DNA of 64,000 nucleotides from DATKJS01 sp050015275 (GTDB lineage: Bacteria > Acidobacteriota > Aminicenantia > Aminicenantales > Saccharicenantaceae), in contig JBEKBS010000010.1 in the NCBI GenBank assembly GCA_050015275.1, positions 62,001 to 126,000 of the forward strand. Reading direction: 5' to 3'. Below, one piece after another: positions 23,878 to 32,060 of this stretch. The first letter of the stretch is position 1. The number at the start of each line of letters is the position of its first letter. The position numbers and the translations under genes were made by a program. The notes beneath the pieces are model-generated. The model had not been told where the DNA came from and ran no database searches. It saw only the letters and a program-made list of their open reading frames with translations.

Positions 23878-25260
23878 ATGGCCGAGATCAAAATGCCGGT
23901 GGAGCCTTATCGGATCAAGGTCGTCGAACCGATCCGGAACGTTCCGCGCAAGGAGAGAGAGGCCCTCCTCCGGCAGTCCGGTTACAACGTGTTCGGCATC
24001 CCCGCGGAAAAGGTGACCATCGACCTCCTGACGGACTCCGGTACGTCCGCCATGAGCGACGACCAATGGGCCGGCATCATGATCGGCGACGAATCGTATG
24101 CCGGGGCCCGGAACTTCTTCCATTTGGAGAAGTCCGTCCAGGGAATTTTCGGCTTCACCCACGTGATCCCCACCCACCAGGGCCGAGCGGCCGAGAGGAT
24201 CCTGTTTGGGGCCATGGTCAAGAAAGGGAATTACGTCCCGAACAACATTCACTTCGACACGACCCGGGCCAATATCGAATTTCTGGAAGCGCAGGCCGTG
24301 AACATGGTCAGGCCCGCGGCTTATGACCCGGATTCGGACGGCCTGTTCAAGGGCGACCTGGACGTGGCCGGGCTGAAAAAGTTCATCGAGGCGAAGGGGG
24401 TCAAGAAGATCCCGCTCGTCATGGTGACCGTCACCAACAACAGCGGGGGAGGACAGCCCGTCTCCCTCAAGAACATCAAGGAGGTCAGCCAGGTCTGCGC
24501 CCATTATGAGATCCCCTTCTTCTTCGACGCCTGCCGGTTCGCCGAGAACGCTTTTTTCATCAAGAGGCGCGAGAAGGGATACGAGAAGAAAAGCGTCCTC
24601 GAGATCGCCCAGGAGATGTTCTCCTACGCCGACGGCGCGACCATGAGCGGCAAGAAAGACGCCCTGGTCAACATTGGCGGCTTTGTCACTTTCGACGACG
24701 ACGGCCTGGCCGAGAAGGTTAAGAACCTCCTGATCATCAGCGAGGGATTCACGACCTACGGCGGTCTGGCCGGCCGGGACCTCGAGGCCATGGCCCGGGG
24801 CCTGAACGAGGTCCTGGATGAGGATTACCTTGAACACAGGACGGCCCAGGTGGCCTACCTCGGGGGCTTGCTCCACGAAGCCGGCGTGCCGGTCTTCAGG
24901 CCCTTCGGTGGGCATGCCGTTTACATCCTGGCCGACCGTTTCCTGCCGCATATCCCGAGGTCGCAGTATCCGGGCTGGGCCCTCACGGTGGCCCTCTACC
25001 GTGAGTTCGGGATCCGGGCCGTCGAGATCGGCGGGGTGATGTTCGGACAGAAGGCAGGCAAAGGGAAAAAGGAGGTCTACCCCGAGCTCGAGATGGTCCG
25101 GCTGGCCATTCCCCGGCGGGTCTACACGGCCTCCCACCTCCAGGCGGTCGCCGAAGCCCTCATCGAGCTCCACAAGAACCGGGGGAAGATCCGTGGCCTG
25201 AGGATCGTACGGGAATCGCCGTTCCTCCGGCACTTCACCGCGCGGCTCGAGGAAATCTAG
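23878..25260 (+). CDS. tnaA: Tryptophanase (PLP beta-eliminating lyase)
   Basis: PLP enzyme of the tryptophanase/tyrosine phenol-lyase family, splitting an aromatic amino acid to pyruvate, ammonia and an aromatic product. The 460-residue protein has IDLLTDSGTSAMS, IPTHQGR and the PLP lysine K260 in MSGKKDAL. Much of the body resembles tyrosine phenol-lyase. At the three positions that separate the families it carries tryptophanase residues: D127 (FDTT) for Thr124, I384 (AVEIG) for Arg381 and H452 (LRHFT) for Phe448 of Citrobacter TPL. Indole from tryptophan is therefore the best prediction. A strong GGAGGAAG site precedes the ATG; no TnaC-like leader is seen. Confidence 0.85.
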   Translation: MAEIKMPVEPYRIKVVEPIRNVPRKEREALLRQSGYNVFGIPAEKVTIDLLTDSGTSAMSDDQWAGIMIGDESYAGARNFFHLEKSVQGIFGFTHVIPTHQGRAAERILFGAMVKKGNYVPNNIHFDTTRANIEFLEAQAVNMVRPAAYDPDSDGLFKGDLDVAGLKKFIEAKGVKKIPLVMVTVTNNSGGGQPVSLKNIKEVSQVCAHYEIPFFFDACRFAENAFFIKRREKGYEKKSVLEIAQEMFSYADGATMSGKKDALVNIGGFVTFDDDGLAEKVKNLLIISEGFTTYGGLAGRDLEAMARGLNEVLDEDYLEHRTAQVAYLGGLLHEAGVPVFRPFGGHAVYILADRFLPHIPRSQYPGWALTVALYREFGIRAVEIGGVMFGQKAGKGKKEVYPELEMVRLAIPRRVYTASHLQAVAEALIELHKNRGKIRGLRIVRESPFLRHFTARLEEI

Positions 25261-25307
25261 ACAATCTCTTCATTGTTTCTTCTCAAGGTCGCGGACTCGG
25301 GAGGAGT

Positions 25308-25402
25308 CCCTCCGGCAGGGAGCGGATTCTGAGGAGCGACCAGCAGAAGTGTGGCGGAGCGGCTCGGAGCCGCACTTCTGGTCAATATCTGAAACGAGTC
25401 TT
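25308..25402 (+). repeat. Dispersed intergenic repeat, second copy
   Basis: Inverted copy of the unit at 7499-7603, at roughly 80% identity by eye over about 95 bases. The hairpin AAGTGTGGC...GCCGCACTT (25347-25377) lies at its centre. It sits between the 3' ends of the convergent tryptophanase and toastrack lipoprotein genes. Confidence 0.8.
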
Positions 25403-25430
25403 TGCGTATTGCTCCAGGGACTCTCCCTGG

Positions 25431-26156
25431 TTAGATCTTATCGCCCGGTTCGACCCGGAGGTCCAGGCTGCCGATGCCGGCGTCGATCTCGATGTCGATC
25501 GTGACGTCACTCTTTCCGTAGGCGTCGTTCGTGTAGACGTGATGGTCCTTCGAAAGCCCGTGGGCGCTGACGGAGCCGATCCCGCCGTCCACCCTGACCC
25601 GGACGCCCACTTCGGCGGGAAGGTAGAGGGTCCCGCTCCCGACGCCGCCATCGATCTTGACCCTGAAGCCCTTCTGATGGGGGCCGCGAAGATCGAGCCT
25701 CATCTCGCCGACGCCCGTGTCGATGTCCAGGCTGGAGAGGTCGAGGCCCCGGAGGTCGAGACGGCTTTCTCCCGCGCCCAGATTGACCTTGAGGTCGAGG
25801 GGGATGGCCTTATTCAGGCGGAGGTCCCATTCATTGCGGGTGCGGCCGAAGTTGATGCCGCTCCGGCCGTGGCGGCCGATCCTGAGGATGCCCGTCGTGC
25901 CCGACACCCGGTAATCGACTTCGGGTTTCAGGCGGTCTCTGTTATAGCGGAAAGTCGCCTCGAGGAGGGCGTCCTGGTTCGCCCCGGCCAGCCGGAGCTC
26001 CCCGGCCCCCATCCGCAGCTCGATTTCGGCGGTTTTGGCCCCGCCGGCCGCCACCGTCTGGTTGTCCGTCTGCAGGTCCCTGGGCTCGTCGCAGGCGACG
26101 AACAGCCCGGCGAGGAGAAATATGCCCCCTACGATCTTAATACGGGATACGTTCAT
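25431..26156 (-). CDS. Toastrack-type (DUF4097/LiaF-like) lipoprotein
   Basis: Function unknown. The 241-residue product is a lipoprotein (lipobox FVAC, Cys22) followed by a right-handed beta-repeat region. It shows repeated GxGxxRLDL-type turns (LGAGESRLDLRG, TGVGEMRLDLRG, GGVGSGTLYLP, AGIGSLDLRV), the pattern of the toastrack domain in DUF4097 and the LiaF C-terminus. Such domains are linked to envelope sensing or surface adhesion. GGGAGG lies six bases upstream of the ATG. It is convergent with tryptophanase and divergent from the GH172-like gene. Confidence 0.75.
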   Translation of the reverse strand: MNVSRIKIVGGIFLLAGLFVACDEPRDLQTDNQTVAAGGAKTAEIELRMGAGELRLAGANQDALLEATFRYNRDRLKPEVDYRVSGTTGILRIGRHGRSGINFGRTRNEWDLRLNKAIPLDLKVNLGAGESRLDLRGLDLSSLDIDTGVGEMRLDLRGPHQKGFRVKIDGGVGSGTLYLPAEVGVRVRVDGGIGSVSAHGLSKDHHVYTNDAYGKSDVTIDIEIDAGIGSLDLRVEPGDKI

Positions 26157-26184
26157 GGATGGCCTCCCTGGTCTTTCATTCCTG

Positions 26185-26190
26185 ATTATA
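26185..26190 (-). promoter_or_regulatory. -10 element of the toastrack lipoprotein gene
   Basis: Perfect TATAAT on the minus strand, 28 bases upstream of the ATG at 26156; the -35 is not clear. Confidence 0.4.
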
Positions 26191-26319
26191 TCCTTTTATA
26201 CGAGAAAAGGCCGGGCCGGGTTCCGGAATTCAAAAGGTTTTTGCTGCATGATATATTTACATGCCCGGGCGAACTGTGATAAACGTGCCTTGATCTGGCC
26301 TGACCATGGAGGGCGCAAT

Positions 26320-27903
26320 ATGAACAGCAAAACCGCATTCCGGACAGGTATTTCTTTCCTGGCGATATTCCTGATGGCTGTTGCGTCCGGGCGTCTAGCC
26401 GCCCAGGACCTCGACTCGCTCATGAAGACCAGACCGGGGAAGTCCCGGGCGGTCACCTCGTCCGACCCCAACCTGAACAGCAACGCCGACCGGATCAAGT
26501 ACGTTGCGCCCGGCGAGACCAAAGTCCTGGCCGACATCAAGGGCCCGGCCGTCGTCCGACACATCTGGCTGACGTTCAACGAGGCCCGGCCGAACTGGCT
26601 CGAAGCCGGGGGGTCGGCCGCGCCGAACGAGATCGTCCTCCGGATGTATTGGGACGATGCCAAGGAGCCGGCCGTCGAAGCCCCGCTCGGCGATTTCTTC
26701 GGGGCGGGATTCGGCCGGCGCCTCGAGCTCAAGTCCGTGCCCGTCCAGGTCGAGGGCGGCGACGGCTACAACTGCTACTGGCCGATGCCGTTCTTCAAAC
26801 GGGGCCTGATCACGATCACGAACGAGAGCTCGAAGAACGTCCGCTCCTTCTACTACCACTTCGATTATGAGGAGGCGCCGTCCCTGGCGCCCGATTCCGC
26901 CTACTTCTGCGCCCAGTACAACCAGGCGTTCCCCGAGAAATTGGGGAAGGATTACCTCATCGCCGACCTCGAGGGGAAAGGGCATTACGTCGGCACGGTG
27001 ATGTCCGTCCGGTCCCGCAGTCCTCTCTGGTTCGGCGAGGGCGACGCCCGGGTCTACGTCGACGGCGACACGAAGCCTTCCATCCAGGGCACGGGGACTG
27101 AGGACTACTTCCTCATGGCCTGGGGGCTCAACCAGGCCCAATTCCCTTACTTCGGATGCACCTACATGAGCACGGACTTCGAGGACCTGGGCACGCAGTA
27201 CTGTCTCTACCGCTGGCACATCGCCGATGCCATCCGCTTCTCGAAATCCCTGCGCTTCGAAATGGAGCACACCGGCTGGATCTCCGCCGACGAGACCGAG
27301 AGCGGCAAGATCGAGGGACACGTCGAGCGCGAGGACGACATGGCCACCGTCGCGTTCTGGTATCAGGAAGGGCAGCCGAAACGGTTCACGAAGCTCCCGC
27401 CGCTCGCGGAGCGCCTCCTGCCGAACCTCGACATCGTCATTGAGGGCAAGACCCTGCTCCCGACGGCCAGGCATTCGCCCGGCGTCCTGGAGCTCCAGAA
27501 GGGTTACGACTGGACGGGGGCGGGGCAGGTCCTCTTCATGCCGGCCTCGGACCAGCCCGCGCTCGAGGTCGAGTTCGCCGTCGAGAAAGAGGACTACCGC
27601 GGGCTGATCCTGCGGATGACCTATGCCGAGGACTACGGGATTTACAGGATTTTCCTTGATGGGAAGAACGTCCGGCAGCCCGGGGATTACATGGCGGGCC
27701 AGAAAATCCAGGATTATGACCTCTATTCCAAGACGCTCGAGGTCAGGGACCATTACCTCGGCAGCTTCAAATTCGTGCCCGGCAAGCACACCTTGAGGTT
27801 CGAATGCCTCGGACGGAACCCCCTCTCGAAAGGCAACTATCTCGGCCTTGATTCAGTCCGGCTGCGCGAGCGATGGAACAGGAAAAGGAAGCTCCTGTCC
27901 TGA
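26320..27903 (+). CDS. Exported DUF2961 / GH172-like glycoside hydrolase
   Basis: Probable secreted glycoside hydrolase of the DUF2961 group, whose characterised members (GH172) act on fructofuranosides and arabinofuranosides. The 527-residue protein has a signal peptide (FLAIFLMAVASGRLAAQ). The family start follows (MKTRPGKSRAVTSSDPN, then the ADRIKYVAPGET region), then AVVRHIWLTF, a jelly-roll region and the conserved GTGTEDYF motif. A C-terminal beta module (LEVEFAVEKEDY onwards) follows. The ATG at 26320 has AGGG six bases upstream. Substrate is unknown. It opens a cluster of exported enzymes. Confidence 0.8.
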   Translation: MNSKTAFRTGISFLAIFLMAVASGRLAAQDLDSLMKTRPGKSRAVTSSDPNLNSNADRIKYVAPGETKVLADIKGPAVVRHIWLTFNEARPNWLEAGGSAAPNEIVLRMYWDDAKEPAVEAPLGDFFGAGFGRRLELKSVPVQVEGGDGYNCYWPMPFFKRGLITITNESSKNVRSFYYHFDYEEAPSLAPDSAYFCAQYNQAFPEKLGKDYLIADLEGKGHYVGTVMSVRSRSPLWFGEGDARVYVDGDTKPSIQGTGTEDYFLMAWGLNQAQFPYFGCTYMSTDFEDLGTQYCLYRWHIADAIRFSKSLRFEMEHTGWISADETESGKIEGHVEREDDMATVAFWYQEGQPKRFTKLPPLAERLLPNLDIVIEGKTLLPTARHSPGVLELQKGYDWTGAGQVLFMPASDQPALEVEFAVEKEDYRGLILRMTYAEDYGIYRIFLDGKNVRQPGDYMAGQKIQDYDLYSKTLEVRDHYLGSFKFVPGKHTLRFECLGRNPLSKGNYLGLDSVRLRERWNRKRKLLS

Positions 27904-28024
27904 CCATTTCGGCATTTCGGCGACACACAACTTATTAACGAAATAGGCACAGCTTCCTGATTAGTGTATTTAGTTATATGTCACCGCATTTCCTGTCGAG
28001 ATCCATGTCGAGGAGGGAGAAATC

Positions 28025-30124
28025 ATGAGGAAGAAATGGCTCTGGAGCTTGCTGGCCCTTTCCATCGTCTGGCCCGTTGGGGGGGGCCCTGGGGCCGCGG
28101 CCGCAGGCGCCCCGGGCACGCGCCCGCCGGCGGTCCCGCTCGTGACGCACGATCCTTATTTCAGCATCTGGGCCGTCAAGGACAAGCTGACAGACGACTG
28201 GCCCCGCCATTGGACGGGAACCGTTCACGGACTCTCGGCGCTGGCCCGCGTCGACGGGAGAGCCTTTCGGGTGATGGGGCCAAGCCCTTGGCAGGTTCCG
28301 GCCCTCAGCCAGGCCGGACTTGAGATCACTCCCACTCAGACCGTTTACACGTTCGCCGACGCCGGCGTCGAGCTGAGCCTGACCTTCACCTCGCCCCTCC
28401 TCATCGAGGACCTCGACGTCATGTCCCGGCCCGTGACCTACATCACGGCCGCGTTCCGCTCGACGGACGGAAGGTCCCATTCCGTCTCGTTCTACTTCGG
28501 CGCCCCGGCCGCTCTCTGCGTCAACACGCCGGATGAGAAGGTCGTCTGGGGCCGCCACCTGGTGCCCGGACTCGAGGTTATGGCCATCGGGTCCAAGGAC
28601 CAGCCGGTGCTCGAAAAAAAAGGGGACGACCTCAGGATCGACTGGGGCCGGTTCTACCTGGCCGCCCCGAAGGCCGATGCCTCGGCCTCGGCCATGGCCT
28701 CCGCCGACGTCTGCCGCAATACGTTCGCTAAGAACGGCCGGCTGCCCGACGCGGACGACATGGAGATGCCCCGGCCGGCCGACGACGACCTCGCGGCGAC
28801 CGTCGTTTTCGATTACGGGACGGTCGGGGGCACCGTGTCGTCTCGGCATCTCCTCCTGGCTTATGACGACGGATTTTCCATCGAATATTTCTACCGGAAG
28901 CTCCGGCCGTATTGGCGCCGGACGGGTTGGGAGGCCCGCGACCTTCTGGCGGCCGCCGAGAGGGATTATTTGTCCCTCCTCGAGCGCTGCCGGGACTTCG
29001 ACGGCGAGCTCATGGCCGACATGAAGAGAGCCGGGGGAGAGAAGTATGCCTTCACGGCGTCGCTCGCCTACAGGCAGTCGATCTCCGCCTGCAAGCTCGT
29101 CGCTGATATCGACGGGACGCCGCTCTTTTTCCCGCGTGAGAATTTCAGCAACGGCTGCATCTCCACCGTGGACGTGATTTATCCCGCAGCGCCGCAGTAC
29201 ATTCTTCTCAGCCCGGCCCTCGTCCGCGGGATGCTCATCCCGGTGATGGATTACGCGAAGAGCCCGCAGTGGCCGTTCCCGTTCGCGCCGCACGACCTCG
29301 GCACCTATCCGCAAGCCAACGGCCAGGTCTACGGCGGCGGGAACAAGACCGAGGACGACCAGATGCCCGTCGAGGAGAGCGGCAACATGATCATCCTGGT
29401 CGCGGCCCTGGCCCAGGCCGAGGGGAAGCCGGATTTTGCCGTCCGCTACTGGGACCTCGTGGCGCGCTGGGCGGGCTACCTCAAGGACAAAGGGTTCGAC
29501 CCGGAAAACCAGCTCTGCACGGACGATTTCGCGGGGCACCTGGCCCACAACGCCAATCTCTCCCTCAAGGCCATCCTGGCCCTCCGGTCCTACGCCTGGC
29601 TCTGCGAAAAAACGGGCCGCAGGGCGGAGGCCGGAGAATATCTTGGGATTTCGAAGAAATTCGCCCGGGACTGGGTGGCGAAGGCGGACGACGGCGACCA
29701 CTTCCGCCTGGCCTTCGACCGGCCCGGGACCTGGAGCCAGAAATATAACCTTGTCTGGGACAAGATTTTGGGCTTCAACCTCTTCCCGGCTTCGGTCGCC
29801 CGCAAGGAGCTCGATCATTATCTCAAGTCACAGCTCAAGTACGGTCTTCCCCTCGACAATCGCAAGACCTACACCAAGCTCGACTGGATTTTCTGGACGG
29901 CGACCCTGGCCGACGACGCCGCGACGTTCGGCCGGCTGACCGACCCGGTGTTCGCGTTCCTGGGCGAGACCCCCGACCGGGTCCCGATGACGGACTGGTA
30001 CTGGACCGACAGCGGCAAACAGGCCGGCTTCCAGGCGCGACCTGTGGTCGGCGGCGTGCTCATCAAGATGCTCGCCGACCCGGCCATTCGGGCGAAGTGG
30101 CAGGGAAAGGCCGGCGCAAAATAG
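28025..30124 (+). CDS. Exported glutaminase-like protein (DUF4964/DUF5127/DUF4965/DUF1793)
   Basis: Resembles fungal and bacterial GtaA-type secreted glutaminases, though bacterial members are largely uncharacterised and may act on glycans. The 699-residue product has a signal peptide, then the DUF4964 hallmark (PAVPLVTHDPYFSIWA), a beta-rich middle region and an alpha/alpha-barrel-like C-terminal half. That half carries SNGCISTVDVIYPAAP, APHDLGTYPQANGQ and PVEESGNMIILVAA, all typical of the family. CGAGGAGGGAG precedes the ATG. It follows the GH172-like gene in the same direction. Confidence 0.78.
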   Translation: MRKKWLWSLLALSIVWPVGGGPGAAAAGAPGTRPPAVPLVTHDPYFSIWAVKDKLTDDWPRHWTGTVHGLSALARVDGRAFRVMGPSPWQVPALSQAGLEITPTQTVYTFADAGVELSLTFTSPLLIEDLDVMSRPVTYITAAFRSTDGRSHSVSFYFGAPAALCVNTPDEKVVWGRHLVPGLEVMAIGSKDQPVLEKKGDDLRIDWGRFYLAAPKADASASAMASADVCRNTFAKNGRLPDADDMEMPRPADDDLAATVVFDYGTVGGTVSSRHLLLAYDDGFSIEYFYRKLRPYWRRTGWEARDLLAAAERDYLSLLERCRDFDGELMADMKRAGGEKYAFTASLAYRQSISACKLVADIDGTPLFFPRENFSNGCISTVDVIYPAAPQYILLSPALVRGMLIPVMDYAKSPQWPFPFAPHDLGTYPQANGQVYGGGNKTEDDQMPVEESGNMIILVAALAQAEGKPDFAVRYWDLVARWAGYLKDKGFDPENQLCTDDFAGHLAHNANLSLKAILALRSYAWLCEKTGRRAEAGEYLGISKKFARDWVAKADDGDHFRLAFDRPGTWSQKYNLVWDKILGFNLFPASVARKELDHYLKSQLKYGLPLDNRKTYTKLDWIFWTATLADDAATFGRLTDPVFAFLGETPDRVPMTDWYWTDSGKQAGFQARPVVGGVLIKMLADPAIRAKWQGKAGAK

Positions 30125-30458
30125 CGGCGACATCAATTCTGGTAAATATCTGGAACGAGACCCGGGTCTTCCGGGCTGCCTCCGCTCCGCCCTGAACATG
30201 GCCTCCTCCGGGAACACCCCCTGCGCATTCTTCCTCTATCACTTCAGCCATTACCGAAGCCTCAATCTTTGAACAACGCTTCGGGAAGGCCAAGCCGCAC
30301 ATGGCGTTCCGGCCATATGCAGAGTCCCGAGGAGGGGGGCTTTCCGTCTCGTCCGCATCTCTTGCGCCGGGCTGGAGAATTTGTTTAAATGAGGGTTCCG
30401 GAAAGGCGGTTTTGGGCCTTTCTTGTGACCGATGATCTTTCGATAAGCAGGAGGTCCG
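30125..30458. other. Gene-free stretch holding a repeat fragment
   Basis: No credible gene. At 30133-30160 the sequence TTCTGGTAAATATCTGGAAC matches one end of the dispersed repeat (compare 25376-25396 and the complement of 7425-7446). The rest of the element is not recognisable. A good AGCAGGAGG ribosome-binding site for the next gene ends the region; no convincing promoter is seen. Confidence 0.6.
30133..30160 (+). repeat. Dispersed intergenic repeat, fragment
   Basis: Same orientation as the copy at 25308-25402 and shares its TTCTGGT-AATATCTG-AACGAG edge; the hairpin half is missing. It lies just after the stop of the glutaminase-like gene. Confidence 0.55.
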
Positions 30459-31823
30459 ATGAGCGAGAACGAAAAGAACCAAACCCGCAGGGATTTTCTC
30501 AAGATCGGGGCCGCGGCCGGCCTGGGCGCCGCCGTCGCAGGGCTCGAGCTCGGCGCCAGGGAGAAGAACCTCGGCTCGGGGGGGGCCCGGTCCCAGTTCA
30601 AGGCCGCTCCCATCCCGACGGTCCGGGTTGGCTTCGTCGGGGTCGGCGGCATGGGGTCGGCCCATGTCCAGAACTACCTCAACATCGAGGGCGTCCGGGT
30701 CAAGGCCATATGCGACGTCGTTCCAGGGAAGGTCGCCCGGGCCCAGAAGTGGGTCGTCGCGGCCGGGCAGCCCGAGCCGACGGGCTATTCCCGGGGACCG
30801 CACGATTTCGAGCGCATGTGCGCGACCGAAGAGCTCGACCTCGTCATGACCGCGACGCCCTGGGAATGGCACGTCCCGGTCTGCCTCTCGGCCATGAAGA
30901 ACGGCAAGCACGCCGTGACCGAGGTCCCGGCGGCCATGTCCCTCGATGACTGCTGGGCGCTCGTCGAGACGGCCGAAAGATATGGCAAACACTGCCAAAT
31001 GATGGAGAACTGCTGCTACGATCGGATCGAGCTCATGACCCTGAACCTCGTCCGGAAGGGCATCCTGGGCGAGGCCCTGCATGCCGAGGCCGGCTATCTC
31101 CATGACTTGCGCGGGGTCAAGTTCTCGAGCGAAGGCGAAGGGCTCTGGCGCCGGGCCTGGTCCCAGAGGCTCAACGGCAACCTCTACCCGACGCACGGGC
31201 TGGGCCCGGTCGCCCAATGCTTGAACATCAACCGCGGCGACGCTTTCGACTTCCTGGTGTCCGTGAGCAGCCCCACCCGCGGGCTCCACGAATACGCCGT
31301 CGAGCATTTCGGGCCGGAGTCGACCCAGGCCCGGGAGAAATATGTCCTTGGCGACGTCAATACCAGCCTGATCAAAACGAAGCTCGGAAAGACGATTATT
31401 CTCATCCACGAGACGAACCTGCCCCGGCCGTACACGAGGATCAACCTCGTCCAGGGGACCAAGGGCATCGCCCAGAAGTGGCCCGACCGGATCTACATTG
31501 AGGGCAGGGCCGACAAGCCCGATGAGTGGGATGATTTCGAGAAGTTCGCCGTCGAGTTCGAACACCCGCTCTGGAAGGCCGTCGCCTCGAAAGGGGAGGG
31601 GCGCGGCCACGGCGGCATGGATTACATCGAGGACTATCGGTTGATCCAGTCCCTGCGCAAGGGCGAGCCGCTCGACCAGGACGTCTATGACGCGGCGGCC
31701 TGGAGCGCCATCGTCGGGGCGAGCTGCCAGAGCGTCGCCGGCAAGGGCCGGCCCGTCGCCATCCCGGATTTCACCCGCGGCCTGTGGAAGACCAACCCAC
31801 CCCTCGGGATCATCCAACCCTGA
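30459..31823 (+). CDS. Tat-exported Gfo/Idh/MocA oxidoreductase, GH109-like
   Basis: Probable NAD-dependent glycosidase or sugar dehydrogenase resembling GH109 alpha-N-acetylgalactosaminidases. The 454-residue protein has a Tat signal (TRRDFLKIGAAAGLGAAVA) and a Rossmann motif (VGFVGVGGMGSAHV). EVPAAMSLDDCWALVE and the GH109-like stretches YLHDLRGVKF, NGNLYPTHGLGPVAQ and GHGGMDYIEDYRL follow. Tat export fits a protein folded around bound NAD. The ATG follows AGGAGG. It could instead be a plain dehydrogenase, because GH109 and its oxidoreductase relatives are hard to separate by eye. Confidence 0.8.
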   Translation: MSENEKNQTRRDFLKIGAAAGLGAAVAGLELGAREKNLGSGGARSQFKAAPIPTVRVGFVGVGGMGSAHVQNYLNIEGVRVKAICDVVPGKVARAQKWVVAAGQPEPTGYSRGPHDFERMCATEELDLVMTATPWEWHVPVCLSAMKNGKHAVTEVPAAMSLDDCWALVETAERYGKHCQMMENCCYDRIELMTLNLVRKGILGEALHAEAGYLHDLRGVKFSSEGEGLWRRAWSQRLNGNLYPTHGLGPVAQCLNINRGDAFDFLVSVSSPTRGLHEYAVEHFGPESTQAREKYVLGDVNTSLIKTKLGKTIILIHETNLPRPYTRINLVQGTKGIAQKWPDRIYIEGRADKPDEWDDFEKFAVEFEHPLWKAVASKGEGRGHGGMDYIEDYRLIQSLRKGEPLDQDVYDAAAWSAIVGASCQSVAGKGRPVAIPDFTRGLWKTNPPLGIIQP

Positions 31824-31895
31824 AAGTCATCTTTTATAAAAAATGGCGCAGGGTCGATGCCCGGAGGAGGCGTTGCAGGGTTGGGCGGGCAGGGA

Positions 31896-31963
31896 CCCTC
31901 GCCCAAGGGGCGAGGGGGGCGAAGCCCGGGACCGAAGCGCCCCGGCTCGCTGGGACGGGGCGC
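31896..31963. repeat. Pair of GC-rich hairpins
   Basis: CCCTCGCCC (31896-31904) pairs with GGGCGAGGG (31908-31916) across a three-base loop. GCGCCCC (31937-31943) pairs with GGGGCGC (31957-31963). No T-tract follows, so neither is a standard intrinsic terminator. They lie between the GH109-like gene and the next promoter. Confidence 0.6.
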
Positions 31964-31998
31964 GACCCGAGCCCAGAATTCAATTTGGTTTTTTCAGA

Positions 31999-32028
31999 TT
32001 GGCGCCCGGGCGGTTTTTCCGCTAAAAT
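31999..32028 (+). promoter_or_regulatory. Candidate promoter of the LolA-like gene
   Basis: TTGGCG and TAAAAT separated by 18 bases, with the -10 ending 32 bases before the ATG at 32061 and GGAGGG between. Confidence 0.45.
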
Positions 32029-32060
32029 GGTTCCTTCTGACTTTCTGAACGGAGGGCCGC

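Noticed and set aside
23878..25260. Annotation as tyrosine phenol-lyase
   Set aside because: Overall similarity is tempting, but the positions equal to Thr124, Arg381 and Phe448 of that enzyme are Asp, Ile and His, as in tryptophanase.
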